From contig NZ_JALBWV010000014.1 of assembly GCF_022678645.1 (NCBI RefSeq), positions 62,001-126,000 of the forward strand: a DNA stretch of 64,000 bases, given 5' to 3'. A program made the translations under genes and the position numbers. The notes under the pieces were generated by a model. That model worked only from the letters and a program-made list of their open reading frames with translations. It was not told the DNA's origin and made no database searches. Below are positions 7,286 through 15,006 of this stretch, in pieces. Each line of letters starts with the position of its first letter. Within the stretch, counting starts at the first letter, position 1. The stretch is from Saccharopolyspora soli. GTDB lineage: Bacteria; Actinomycetota; Actinomycetes; Mycobacteriales; Pseudonocardiaceae.

Positions 7286-8508
7286 GAACCGTGATCGTGG
7301 GTTCTTCGGTCGGCGGGGTGCGCACCGCGCAGGCGCTGCGCGGTGCCGGGTACGACGGCGATGTCGTGCTCGTCGGCCAGGAACGCGTTCTGCCGTACGA
7401 CAAGCCACCGTTGTCCAAGTCGCTGTTGGCTGGCACCAACGATCGAGCTGGCATCACGCTGCTCTCCGAGAGCGCAGCGGCCGAAGCCGGTATCCGGTTG
7501 GAGCTGGGATGTGCCGCGACCCGGCTGGACCTCGACGGTAGTCGCGTCGAACTGGCGGACGGTCGGCGCCTGGAGTTCGACGACGTGGTGATCGCGACCG
7601 GGGCACGAGCGCGCCCGTCCCCGTGGGGGCGGCCGCCCGGCCTGCACGTGTTGCGCACCCTGGACGACGCCGAGGCACTACGCGCGGATCTTCGGCGAGG
7701 CGGCCCGCTGGTGGTGATCGGCGCTGGCTTCATCGGGGCGGAAGTTGCCGCTACCGCTCGGGAAATCGGCATCGAGGACGTGTCGATCGTCGACCCGCAG
7801 CCGGTGCCGATGAGCCGCGCGTTGGACCCCGCGGTCGCAGCCAGGTTCGCCGCGCTGCACCGCGAACGCGGTGTCGCCACCCGGTTCGGAGTCGGCGTGC
7901 GGGCCATCGACGAGTCCGGGGGTTCTCTGGTGGTCCGGCTGACCGACGGCTCGGCACTGGCAGCCACCACCGTGGTGGTGGGCATCGGTGCGATACCCGA
8001 CGTCGAGTGGCTTCGCTCAAGCGGTCTGCGGATCGACGACGGGCTGGTTTGCGATCAGTACAGCCGGGCCCTCGACGCACCACATGTCCACGGCGTTGGC
8101 GACGTCGCGCGTTGGTTCCACCCAGGACACGGCAGGTTGGTGCGCGTCGAGCACTGGACGAACGCTGTGGAGCAGGCGGCATGCGTGGCGCACAACATCA
8201 CGCAGTCGAACAACCCGCGTGTGCACGCGCCGGTGGAATACGTCTGGAGTGACCAGTACGACTGGAAGTTCCAGTTGGCAGGTCGAACCGGCAACGGGCT
8301 CGCAGCGCACTTCGTCGCTGGCGCGGACCCGCGGAGCTTTGCCGTGCTGTACGCCGACTCCGATGGCAGGCTCGCCGGAGCGGCGACCATCAACTGGCCG
8401 CGCGCGCTCGTCGCCTGCCGAAGGGCCCTGCACCGGGATGCGCACCTCGACGACGTCAGGAGCGCAGTGGCGCCCACCACGCATCCGGGAGCACCGATCG
8501 CCCGTTGA
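7282..8508 (+). CDS. FAD-dependent ferredoxin reductase
   Basis: This 408-residue flavoprotein belongs to the oxygenase-coupled NAD(H) ferredoxin reductase family (BphA4-like). It has an FAD-binding VIVGSSVGG start, a YDKPPLSK segment, an ATG motif near residue 100, a second Rossmann motif VIGAGFIGAEVAA for NADH, and VHGVGDVA near the flavin. It passes electrons from NADH to the ferredoxin encoded just upstream, whose stop it overlaps. The reductase at 44016-45242 has the same length. It ends this six-gene translationally coupled run. Confidence 0.92.
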   Translation: MRTVIVGSSVGGVRTAQALRGAGYDGDVVLVGQERVLPYDKPPLSKSLLAGTNDRAGITLLSESAAAEAGIRLELGCAATRLDLDGSRVELADGRRLEFDDVVIATGARARPSPWGRPPGLHVLRTLDDAEALRADLRRGGPLVVIGAGFIGAEVAATAREIGIEDVSIVDPQPVPMSRALDPAVAARFAALHRERGVATRFGVGVRAIDESGGSLVVRLTDGSALAATTVVVGIGAIPDVEWLRSSGLRIDDGLVCDQYSRALDAPHVHGVGDVARWFHPGHGRLVRVEHWTNAVEQAACVAHNITQSNNPRVHAPVEYVWSDQYDWKFQLAGRTGNGLAAHFVAGADPRSFAVLYADSDGRLAGAATINWPRALVACRRALHRDAHLDDVRSAVAPTTHPGAPIAR

Positions 8509-8556
8509 TCAACGACCGCGGATCATCCGCCCAGCAAACGAATACGGGGACCGACG

Positions 8557-8634
8557 ATGACCGACACCAGCACCGAACCAGCACCGCTGCGCGAGGAGAT
8601 CGCATGGCGCCACGAACTGGCCGGACTGGATTGA
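8557..8634 (+). pseudogene. Very short reading frame, possible gene remnant
   Basis: A 25-codon frame (MTDTSTEPAPLREEIAWRHE, then five more residues) has an ACGGGGACCGACG leader. The sequence looks like the beginning of a larger catabolic protein that stops abruptly. It lies between the reductase and the IclR gene. It could equally be a chance frame. Confidence 0.25.
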
Positions 8635-8705
8635 GATGGCTCGACGGGCAGCGCCATCGCACCGGCCGATTCGGACAGTAGATGGGCAACGCATACGCTC
8701 GACAC

Positions 8706-9500
8706 ATGGATGGAACCGAGGCCTATCCGGCCCCGCCCGAGTACGGGGTCGCTCCGCAGTACCCGATCGAGTCGGTCGACAATGCCCTTCGCGTCCTGCT
8801 CCTGCTCGGAGAGCGGCCGAGCGTGCGGCTGACCGAGGTCAGCCAGCTGCTGGGAGTGGCCTCCTCCACCGCGCACCGGTTGCTGGCGATGCTGCAGTTC
8901 CGCGGTTTCGTCCGGCAGGACAGCGAGACCCGCAGCTACATTCCGGGCCCGACGTTGGACGGGATCGCCATGGGCGTGTTGCGGCGGCTCGACGTCCGGG
9001 CCCGCGCGCATCCGGTGTTGGAACGGCTCAACGCCGAACTCGACGAGACCGTGCACCTCGGCCGGTTGGAGGGGCGCGACGTGCACTTCATCGACTCCAT
9101 CGAGAGCAGCCGCGCGCTCCGCGTCGGTGGTCGACTCGGCCGCTCCATCCCGGCGCACTGCACGTCGAACGGCAAGGCCATGCTCGCAGGCATGTCCGAC
9201 GCGGAACTCCAAGCGCTGTACCCGAACGAGCGGCTCCCCAAGCTGACGTCCAACTCCATCGGCACCCGCACCAGGCTGTTGGAAGTCCTCGACGAGGTTC
9301 GCCGCCGCGGTTACGCCACCAGCGACGAGGAGAGCGAAGAAGGCGTCACCTCGGTCGCCGTTGCCCTCAAACCCACCCAGTCGACGAGGCTGGCCGTAAC
9401 CGCGTCGGCGCCCGTCAACAGGATGTCCGCGAGCAACCGCAAGAAGATCCTCGCCCAGCTCAAGAAGGCAGCGGAGGAGATCAACTCACTCCTGCTGTGA
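8706..9500 (+). CDS. IclR-family transcriptional regulator
   Basis: This 264-residue regulator has an N-terminal winged helix-turn-helix (VRLTEVSQLLGVASSTAHRL) and a C-terminal GAF-like effector domain (HLGRLEGRDVHFIDS). A C-terminal lysine-rich helix follows. It is a paralogue of the regulator at 41192-41974: both begin YPI-x-SVDNALR. The ATG at 8706 lies 6 nt after a TACGCT -10-like hexamer, which suggests a leaderless mRNA; an ATG at 8682 is the alternative. It most likely controls the surrounding dioxygenase operon through the TTCTGC-N3-GCAGAA repeats. Repressor or activator cannot be told. Confidence 0.9.
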   Translation: MDGTEAYPAPPEYGVAPQYPIESVDNALRVLLLLGERPSVRLTEVSQLLGVASSTAHRLLAMLQFRGFVRQDSETRSYIPGPTLDGIAMGVLRRLDVRARAHPVLERLNAELDETVHLGRLEGRDVHFIDSIESSRALRVGGRLGRSIPAHCTSNGKAMLAGMSDAELQALYPNERLPKLTSNSIGTRTRLLEVLDEVRRRGYATSDEESEEGVTSVAVALKPTQSTRLAVTASAPVNRMSASNRKKILAQLKKAAEEINSLLL

Positions 9501-9552
9501 CGCCCCGCGATCGTGCGGGACGTCGCCCGCACGATCCGAGGAGTACCAACGC

Positions 9553-9685
9553 ATGAGTAGCCCTGTGTCAAACTCAGTCCTCCTCAACCGCACCCCAGGG
9601 GACCGTGACGCGAGCCAGCCACCAGAAACCACGCAACGCGAGATTCGTGCTGGAGGTACCACAACTGTGAATCGCGGAGAGGCGG
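9553..9685 (+). repeat. Dispersed repeat R1, copy B
   Basis: This is a 133-bp copy of R1 between the IclR gene and the class II aldolase. It starts ATGAGTAGCCCTGTGTCAAA and ends in GCGGAGAGGCGG. Relative to copies A and C it has small indels after codon 31, so the shared frame ends there. Confidence 0.8.
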
Positions 9686-9708
9686 TACTGGAGGCGGACC
9701 AGTCATGA
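9553..9708 (+). CDS. 51-codon leader-type reading frame carried by repeat R1
   Basis: The frame starts at the R1 ATG and ends in a TGA that overlaps the ATG of the aldolase gene (ATGA at 9705-9708). The product would be polar and Gln/Thr/Arg-rich, with no known domain. The exact overlap suggests translational coupling: ribosomes reading this leader would deliver initiation at 9705. Whether the peptide is made or matters is unknown. Confidence 0.45.
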   Translation: MSSPVSNSVLLNRTPGDRDASQPPETTQREIRAGGTTTVNRGEAVLEADQS

Positions 9709-10394
9709 GCAGTTCAGTCCGCGAACTGGTCGCGACCTCGTCCCGCATCCTGGCCGCGGCCGGGCACGGTGATCTCATCTGGGGACATGCCGCCGCGCGA
9801 GACCCCGAGGGCAGGGGGGCTTGGATCAAGTCCGCCGAGTGGGGGCTCGACGAAGTCACCGCCGACCGGGTGCACCTCGTCGACGAAGACGGGAACGTGC
9901 TCGTCGGGGAAGGGCTGCGGCACAGCGAGTTCCCCATCCACACCGAGATCATGGGCGCCCGCGCGGACATCGGCGGGGTGGTGCACACCCACCCGCCGCA
10001 CGCGGTGGCGCTCGCGGCATCAGGCCAAGCGCTGCGCCCGGTCAGCCACGCCGCGAACCACTTCGTGCCACCGGAGGTCCCCAGGTTCACCAAGACCGCG
10101 GACTTGATCCTCACCAGAGAGCTCGGACGCTCAGTCGCACTGGAACTCGGGGACGCCCGCGCGATCTTCCTCGTCAACCACGGGATCGTCGCCGTCGGAG
10201 CGACGCTGCAAACCGCCACGGTCGCAGCAGTGCTGCTCGAACGCGCCTGCGCGCAGCAGTTGCTCACCGCCTCGGCCGGTGGCTGGCCGACCTGGTCGTC
10301 GCCAGCGGAATCGATGGCCAAGCGCGAGCACATCTACCACGACCAAGCCGTGGCGGCGGTCTGGGACTACCTCGAACGCCAACTACCGAGCTGA
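9705..10394 (+). CDS. Class II aldolase/adducin-family protein, possible decarboxylase
   Basis: This 229-residue protein belongs to the zinc-dependent class II aldolase family (fuculose-phosphate aldolase-like). The metal ligands are visible in VVHTHPPHAVALA, and a later NHG (LVNHGIVAVG) supplies the third histidine. An early Glu/His-rich loop (HSEFPIHTEI) is also in place. In actinobacterial phthalate clusters a family member removes CO2 from 3,4-dihydroxyphthalate. The context here makes that kind of reaction plausible, but a sugar-phosphate or 4-hydroxy-2-oxo acid aldolase cannot be excluded. A bidirectional hairpin follows. Confidence 0.82.
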   Translation: MSSSVRELVATSSRILAAAGHGDLIWGHAAARDPEGRGAWIKSAEWGLDEVTADRVHLVDEDGNVLVGEGLRHSEFPIHTEIMGARADIGGVVHTHPPHAVALAASGQALRPVSHAANHFVPPEVPRFTKTADLILTRELGRSVALELGDARAIFLVNHGIVAVGATLQTATVAAVLLERACAQQLLTASAGGWPTWSSPAESMAKREHIYHDQAVAAVWDYLERQLPS

Positions 10395-10399
10395 ACGAG

Positions 10400-10418
10400 G
10401 CGACGCGGATAGCGTCGC
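10400..10418. terminator. Stem-loop between convergent genes
   Basis: GCGACGC-GGATA-GCGTCGC forms a 7-bp stem in the 23-bp gap between the aldolase and the convergent SorC-type gene, touching the latter's stop codon. It could end both transcripts. Confidence 0.5.
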
Positions 10419-11395
10419 TACCGGGGCGGGCGTTGCTTGGCGAGGTCGAGTAGCAGGTCGGCGGATTCGGCGTCGGTGATCAGGGTTGTCACGATGCCGG
10501 AGCGCAGGACCGCGTCTATCGCTTTCGCTTTCGGTGTCGTGTAGCCGAGGGCGATCACCTCCGGAACCCGGCGGAGTTGGTCGTGGGGGATGGCCAGCAC
10601 GTGGTGGGCCAGGCCGGTGGACAGGGCGTTGCCGTCCGCGTCGAACAGGCGGGCCGCCACCTCGGCCGCGGCCCCTCGTTCGCCTATCGCCTCGCGCTCG
10701 GCTGGGCTCAGGGCGTCGTAGACCGTTGACTCGCCGGGCAGCCAGGCTCCGATGCTGACCACCGCTTTGGTCAGGTGCTGGAACTGCTCGAACGTTTCGG
10801 CGATGCCTGGTTGCTTGCGCAGGATGTCATTGGTGCGGCGGTCGGGGAGCACCAGCGGGCCGTAGATCGGGTAGGCGTCGCCACCCCCGACGGCCGCCAC
10901 CCGGCCGACCGTCTCCACCGAGCGGTCGCGCATGTCCATGCCCGCCTGCACGCCGCACAGTTGCACGATCGGGCACTTCGGGAGCGTCCGGACGGCTTCC
11001 GACATGGCGTTGACCGAACGTGCCCAGGCCAGGCCGATCACGTCGTCGGGCGTGGCGATCTCGGCCAGCAGCGCCGCCGCCAGGGCCCCGATCCGGCGGC
11101 GCAGTTCGGTCCGCTCGGCCTTGGTTTGCGCTCGATTGAGCACCAGCACCCGGCGGAGCCCGTAGGCGGCCCGGATTTCGGCGGACAGCGGGAGGTCGAC
11201 CGGCACCGGCAGGTCGAAATCGATCGTGACCAGGCCGGTTTCCTGCGCTGCGGCGAGGATTCGAGCCACCTTGAACCGGCTGACGCCGAACTCCGCCGCG
11301 ATCTCCAGCTTCGCGCGGCCCTCGACGAAGTACCGGTGCGCGATGGACGCGGCGGTGATGGTGTCCGTCGGGAGCCGTCGTCTTCTGGCGCTCAT
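10418..11395 (-). CDS. SorC/DeoR-type sugar-binding transcriptional regulator
   Basis: This 325-residue regulator has an N-terminal helix-turn-helix (AKLEIAAEFGVSRFKVARIL). A long sugar-binding domain of the SorC type follows, including VIGLAWARSVNAM and the VVSIGAW stretch. Such proteins sense phosphorylated sugars or polyols and commonly work as tetramers. A palindrome overlaps its own start codon and is repeated at the divergent dehydrogenase promoter, so it probably controls both itself and the polyol operon. Confidence 0.88.
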   Translation of the reverse strand: MSARRRRLPTDTITAASIAHRYFVEGRAKLEIAAEFGVSRFKVARILAAAQETGLVTIDFDLPVPVDLPLSAEIRAAYGLRRVLVLNRAQTKAERTELRRRIGALAAALLAEIATPDDVIGLAWARSVNAMSEAVRTLPKCPIVQLCGVQAGMDMRDRSVETVGRVAAVGGGDAYPIYGPLVLPDRRTNDILRKQPGIAETFEQFQHLTKAVVSIGAWLPGESTVYDALSPAEREAIGERGAAAEVAARLFDADGNALSTGLAHHVLAIPHDQLRRVPEVIALGYTTPKAKAIDAVLRSGIVTTLITDAESADLLLDLAKQRPPR

Positions 11396-11401
11396 ATGAG
11401 C
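11390..11401. promoter_or_regulatory. SorC operator-like palindrome 1
   Basis: The perfect palindrome GCTCATATGAGC covers the start codon of the SorC-type gene. An identical copy lies 104 bp away at 11494-11505, about ten helical turns. Confidence 0.6.
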
Positions 11402-11428
11402 ACCTTAGCGTGAAATCTGGCTGAAAGG

Positions 11429-11458
11429 TTGACGTAACTGGCAGGTAAGCAATTCAAT
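11429..11458 (+). promoter_or_regulatory. Candidate promoter of the polyol operon
   Basis: TTGACG (11429-11434) and TTCAAT (11453-11458) are separated by 18 bp and lie between the two palindromes, pointing toward the dehydrogenase. The match to the consensus is moderate. Confidence 0.4.
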
Positions 11459-11493
11459 GCTCGGCATATCGCGGGGTACCCGCGAGCACAATC

Positions 11494-11505
11494 GCTCATA
11501 TGAGC
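11494..11505. promoter_or_regulatory. SorC operator-like palindrome 2
   Basis: This second exact GCTCATATGAGC lies 18 bp before the chosen dehydrogenase start. It overlaps an alternative in-frame ATG at 11500. Confidence 0.6.
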
Positions 11506-11523
11506 AGTACGAAATGGAGTGTC

Positions 11524-12525
11524 ATGCGCGCCGCGATCATTGATCAGCCCGGCTCGATCAGGGTTGGCGACGTGCCGGATCCGAAGCCGGAACACGGGCA
11601 GCTGGTGGTCAAGGTCGGTGCGTGCGGGATCTGCGGCACGGACCTGCACATCGCCGACGGGCACTTCCCGCCGACGCCTTACCCGATCGTTCCGGGGCAC
11701 GAGTTCGCCGGTGAGGTCGTCGAGATCGGCGCGGACGTACCGGGCGACTGGAAGATCGGTGACCGGGTCGCGGTGGACCCGTCGCTGTACTGCGGATACT
11801 GCACGCCCTGCCGCTCCGGCCACGGCAACCTCTGCGCGAACTGGAACGCCACCGGCGACACCGTCGACGGCGCCTTCGCCGAATACGTCGCAGTGCCCGC
11901 GGCCACCTGCCACCGGATGCCCGACTCGATGACCTGGCAGCAGGGCGCACTGGTCGAACCCGTGTCGTGCGCGGTGCACGGCGTCCGCCAGATCGGCGTC
12001 GAGGCGGGGGAGCGGTTCCTCGTGGTGGGCGCGGGCACGATGGGGCTGCTGATGCAGCAGTTGCTCCAACGTGGTGGCGCCCGAGTCACGGTGGTCGACC
12101 GCAACGAAGCGCGGCTGGGCCGGGCGACCCAACTCGGTGCGGTGGCGGTGGCGACCGACGTCGCCGCGCTCGACGAGCGATTCGATGCCGCCGTCGACTG
12201 CACCGGTGCGGCGCCCGCGATCGAGGCGGCCTTCGACTCGTTGCGCCGCGGTGGCCGGTTGCTGGTGTTCGGGGTCGCCCCGGCCGAGGCGCGGGTGTCG
12301 CTGTCCCCGTTTCGGATCTACAACGACGAAATCACCATCGTCGGTTCGATGGCCGTGCTGCACAGCTTCGGTGCCGCACTCGATCTGGTGGCGGCGGGAG
12401 CGATCGACACCGAGGCGCTGCTCACCCACACGCTGCCGCTGGAGGAGTTCCCCGCGGCCCTGGAGCTGATGCGTAGCGGCAGCGGGCTGAAGGTTCAGGT
12501 CCTGCCAGGAGGTGTTGATGCTTAG
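11524..12525 (+). CDS. Zinc-dependent polyol/alcohol dehydrogenase
   Basis: This 333-residue medium-chain dehydrogenase has catalytic zinc ligands in GACGICGTD and PGHEFAG, and the four-cysteine structural zinc loop (CGYCTPCRSGHGNLC). Its Rossmann motif is VVGAGTMGLL. The nearby Asp in VVDRNEA suggests NAD(H). It resembles sorbitol dehydrogenases and likely oxidises a polyol brought in by the ABC importer downstream. The ATG at 11524 follows ATGGAG. An in-frame ATG at 11500 lies inside the operator-like palindrome and has no ribosome binding site. The stop overlaps the start of the next gene. Confidence 0.88.
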   Translation: MRAAIIDQPGSIRVGDVPDPKPEHGQLVVKVGACGICGTDLHIADGHFPPTPYPIVPGHEFAGEVVEIGADVPGDWKIGDRVAVDPSLYCGYCTPCRSGHGNLCANWNATGDTVDGAFAEYVAVPAATCHRMPDSMTWQQGALVEPVSCAVHGVRQIGVEAGERFLVVGAGTMGLLMQQLLQRGGARVTVVDRNEARLGRATQLGAVAVATDVAALDERFDAAVDCTGAAPAIEAAFDSLRRGGRLLVFGVAPAEARVSLSPFRIYNDEITIVGSMAVLHSFGAALDLVAAGAIDTEALLTHTLPLEEFPAALELMRSGSGLKVQVLPGGVDA

Positions 12526-14083
12526 AGGTCGCGCGGACTGGGCGTGGCTGCGGTTCGGCGTCAGGCGAGCGGCGAAGCCGCTTTCCACCACGCACGCAGA
12601 TGGACCACCCGCGGGTTCTCCGGGGTCGTCCCGCGAGGGCGGCTCCGACGAGGTGTCGGACGTACATGGGTCGGGGATCCCGGAGCCGAGGCGCCCGCTG
12701 CGGTTCCGCTACCTGACCACCAAGGCGAAGCGATCCCGGCTCAGGCCGAGCAAGCTGGCGCTGCTCGCGGTGGCCGCGCTGCTCGGGCTCACCAGCTGCG
12801 CTGGAGCGGGGTCGCTGGGTTCGGGCGGGCGGACGCTGGTGATCGCGATCGTGTCCAACCCGCAGATGGAGGACGCCATCGCGCTGTCGGACCAGTTCGA
12901 GCGCGAGAACCCCGGCATCCGGCTGAAGTTCGTGCAGCTGCCGGAGAACCAGGCGCGCGCCAAGATCACCGCATCGACCGCCACCCAGGGTGGCGAGTTC
13001 GACGTGGTGATGATCAGCAACTACGAAACCCCGCAGTGGGCGGCCAACGGCTGGTTGGAGAACCTGCAGCCCTACATCAACGCCAGCCCGGACTACGACC
13101 AGAACGACTTCATCCCCAGCATTCGGGATTCGCTGTCGTACCAGGGGTCGATGTACGCGGTGCCGTTCTACGGCGAGTCGTCGTTCCTGACCTACCGCAA
13201 GGACTTGTTCGAGCGGGCCGGGCTGACCATGCCGGAACACCCGACCTGGCAGCAGATCGCGGACTTCGCCGCCAAGCTCGACGACAAGGCCGCGGGCGTG
13301 TCGGGCATCTGCTTGCGCGGCAAGCCGGGTTGGGGTGAGAGCCTGGCGCCGTTCACCACGGTCGCCAACACCTTCGGCGCCCGCTGGTTCGACGAGAACT
13401 GGAACGCGCAGCTGACCTCGCCGGAATTCCGGGCCGCTGCGGAGTTCTACGTCAACCTGGTGCGCCAGCACGGTGAGGTCGGCGCCTCCAGCGCGGGCTT
13501 CTCCGAATGCGGCACGCGGTACGCACAGGGCCAGGCGGCGATGTGGTACGACGCCACGGTCATGGCCGGGACCAACGAGGACCCGGAAAGCAGCAATGTC
13601 GTCGGCAAGTCCGGTTACGTGGCTGCGCCGGTGGATCGCACCGCCGCCAGCGGCTGGCTCTACACCTGGTCGCTGGCCATGCCGAAGGTGGCTGAGGACA
13701 AGGACGCCGCCTGGCGGTTCATGCGGTGGATGACCGACAAGCAGTTCGTGCGCACGGTCGGCAACACCTTCGGCTGGAACCGGGTTCCGCCGGGATGCCG
13801 CCTGTCGACCTACCAGATCCCGGAGTACCAGCAGGCCGCTCAAGCCTACGCACAGCCCACTTTGGACGGAATCGATCAGGCGCAGCAGCGCAACACGATG
13901 GTGAACCCGGTGCCCTATCCGGGGATCCAGTTCGTCGGCATCCCGGAGTTCCAGGACCTCGGCACGCGGGTCAGCCAGCAGTTGTCCGCGGCCATCGCCG
14001 GGCAGATCTCAGTCGATGAAGCGTTGCGGCAGTCGCAGGAATACGCCGAATCGGTCGGCGAGTCCTACCGGGAGACAAGATGA
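12518..14083 (+). CDS. ABC importer sugar/polyol-binding lipoprotein with odd N-terminal extension
   Basis: This is an extracellular solute-binding protein of family 1, the type used for sorbitol, mannitol or other sugars. The lipobox LTSC has its lipid-anchored Cys at residue 94, far later than normal. The 60-70 residues before the signal peptide are largely encoded by repeat R2, which keeps the frame open. AGGAGGTG directly precedes the ATG at 12518, so translation probably begins there; a GTG at 12653 is a shorter alternative. The mature part has a typical fold, with ANGWLENLQPYI and PFYGESSFLTYRKDLFE. Whether the long extension hinders export is unclear. Confidence 0.85.
   Translation: MLRGRADWAWLRFGVRRAAKPLSTTHADGPPAGSPGSSREGGSDEVSDVHGSGIPEPRRPLRFRYLTTKAKRSRLRPSKLALLAVAALLGLTSCAGAGSLGSGGRTLVIAIVSNPQMEDAIALSDQFERENPGIRLKFVQLPENQARAKITASTATQGGEFDVVMISNYETPQWAANGWLENLQPYINASPDYDQNDFIPSIRDSLSYQGSMYAVPFYGESSFLTYRKDLFERAGLTMPEHPTWQQIADFAAKLDDKAAGVSGICLRGKPGWGESLAPFTTVANTFGARWFDENWNAQLTSPEFRAAAEFYVNLVRQHGEVGASSAGFSECGTRYAQGQAAMWYDATVMAGTNEDPESSNVVGKSGYVAAPVDRTAASGWLYTWSLAMPKVAEDKDAAWRFMRWMTDKQFVRTVGNTFGWNRVPPGCRLSTYQIPEYQQAAQAYAQPTLDGIDQAQQRNTMVNPVPYPGIQFVGIPEFQDLGTRVSQQLSAAIAGQISVDEALRQSQEYAESVGESYRETR
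12568..12745 (+). repeat. Dispersed repeat R2, copy B (inside a gene)
   Basis: This copy matches the reverse complement of 1901-2085. It begins with the hairpin AGCGGC-GAA-GCCGCT, followed by ACCCGCGGGTTCTC, then GGGGATCCCGGAG and a GGTTCCGC block. It lies fully inside the 5' part of the solute-binding protein gene without breaking the frame. Confidence 0.7.
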
Positions 14084-15006
14084 CAGAGACCGCCGCGAAA
14101 CCCGGCGTCGTCCCGATGCGCAAGCCGGTCAGCACTTGGTCCACCGCCGCGTGGTTGCGACGGGCGCCGCTGCTGCCCGCGTTGTTGTTCACCGTCCTGG
14201 TGACCCAGATCCCCTTCCTGCTGACCGTTTTCTACTCGTTCCAGTCCTGGAACCTGGTACGCCCCGGTTCCCGGCACTTCGTCGGGCTGCGCAACTACGT
14301 CGACGTCTTCGCCGACAGCCAGTTCCGGGTGGCCTTGATCAACACCGTGGTGTTGACCGTGGTCTGCGTGCTGGTGGCGATGCTGCTCGGTCTGGGGTTG
14401 GCCATCCTGCTGGACCGGCAGTTCCTCGGCCGCGGCGTGGTGCGCACGCTGCTGATCACGCCGTTCCTGATCCTCCCGGCAGCCGGTGCGCTGCTGTGGA
14501 AGACCACGATGTTCGACCCGACCTACGGGCTGCTGAACTTCGTCTTCGGCGGCGACACCGACTGGTTGTCCGAGTTCCCGCTGGCCTCGGTGATGGCGCA
14601 GATCGTCTGGCAGTGGACGCCGTTCATGATGCTGCTCATCCTCGCCGGTCTGCAGGCGCAGTCCAAGGAAGTTCTCGAAGCCGCGGCGGTGGACGGCGCG
14701 GGCCGGTGGCGCACGTTCATCTCGATCACGCTGCCGCAGCTCAGCCGCTACCTGCAGCTGGCGATCCTGCTGGGCGCCATCTACATCGTCAACAGCTTCG
14801 ACGCGATCTTCCTGATGACCCAGGGCGGTCCGGGCACGGCCAGCACCAACCTGCCCTACTACATCTACCAACGGGCCTTCGAAGGCTTCGACATCGGCCA
14901 GTCCTCGGCGATGGGCGTCATCGTCGTGATCCTGACCCTGATCGTGGCGACCTTCGCACTGCGCCTGATGTTCCGCACCTTCGGCATCAGCGGTGAGGTG
15001 AAATGA
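14080..15006 (+). CDS. ABC sugar/polyol importer permease (MalF type)
   Basis: This 308-residue inner-membrane permease has six predicted membrane segments. The ATPase-docking EAA loop is seen at EAAAVDGAGRWRTFISITLP. A hydrophilic N-terminus of about 28 residues precedes the first segment. The ATG overlaps the stop of the binding-protein gene. It forms the translocation channel together with the next gene. No ATPase is encoded here, so a shared MsiK-type ATPase elsewhere probably powers it, as in other actinomycetes. Confidence 0.92.
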   Translation: MTETAAKPGVVPMRKPVSTWSTAAWLRRAPLLPALLFTVLVTQIPFLLTVFYSFQSWNLVRPGSRHFVGLRNYVDVFADSQFRVALINTVVLTVVCVLVAMLLGLGLAILLDRQFLGRGVVRTLLITPFLILPAAGALLWKTTMFDPTYGLLNFVFGGDTDWLSEFPLASVMAQIVWQWTPFMMLLILAGLQAQSKEVLEAAAVDGAGRWRTFISITLPQLSRYLQLAILLGAIYIVNSFDAIFLMTQGGPGTASTNLPYYIYQRAFEGFDIGQSSAMGVIVVILTLIVATFALRLMFRTFGISGEVK

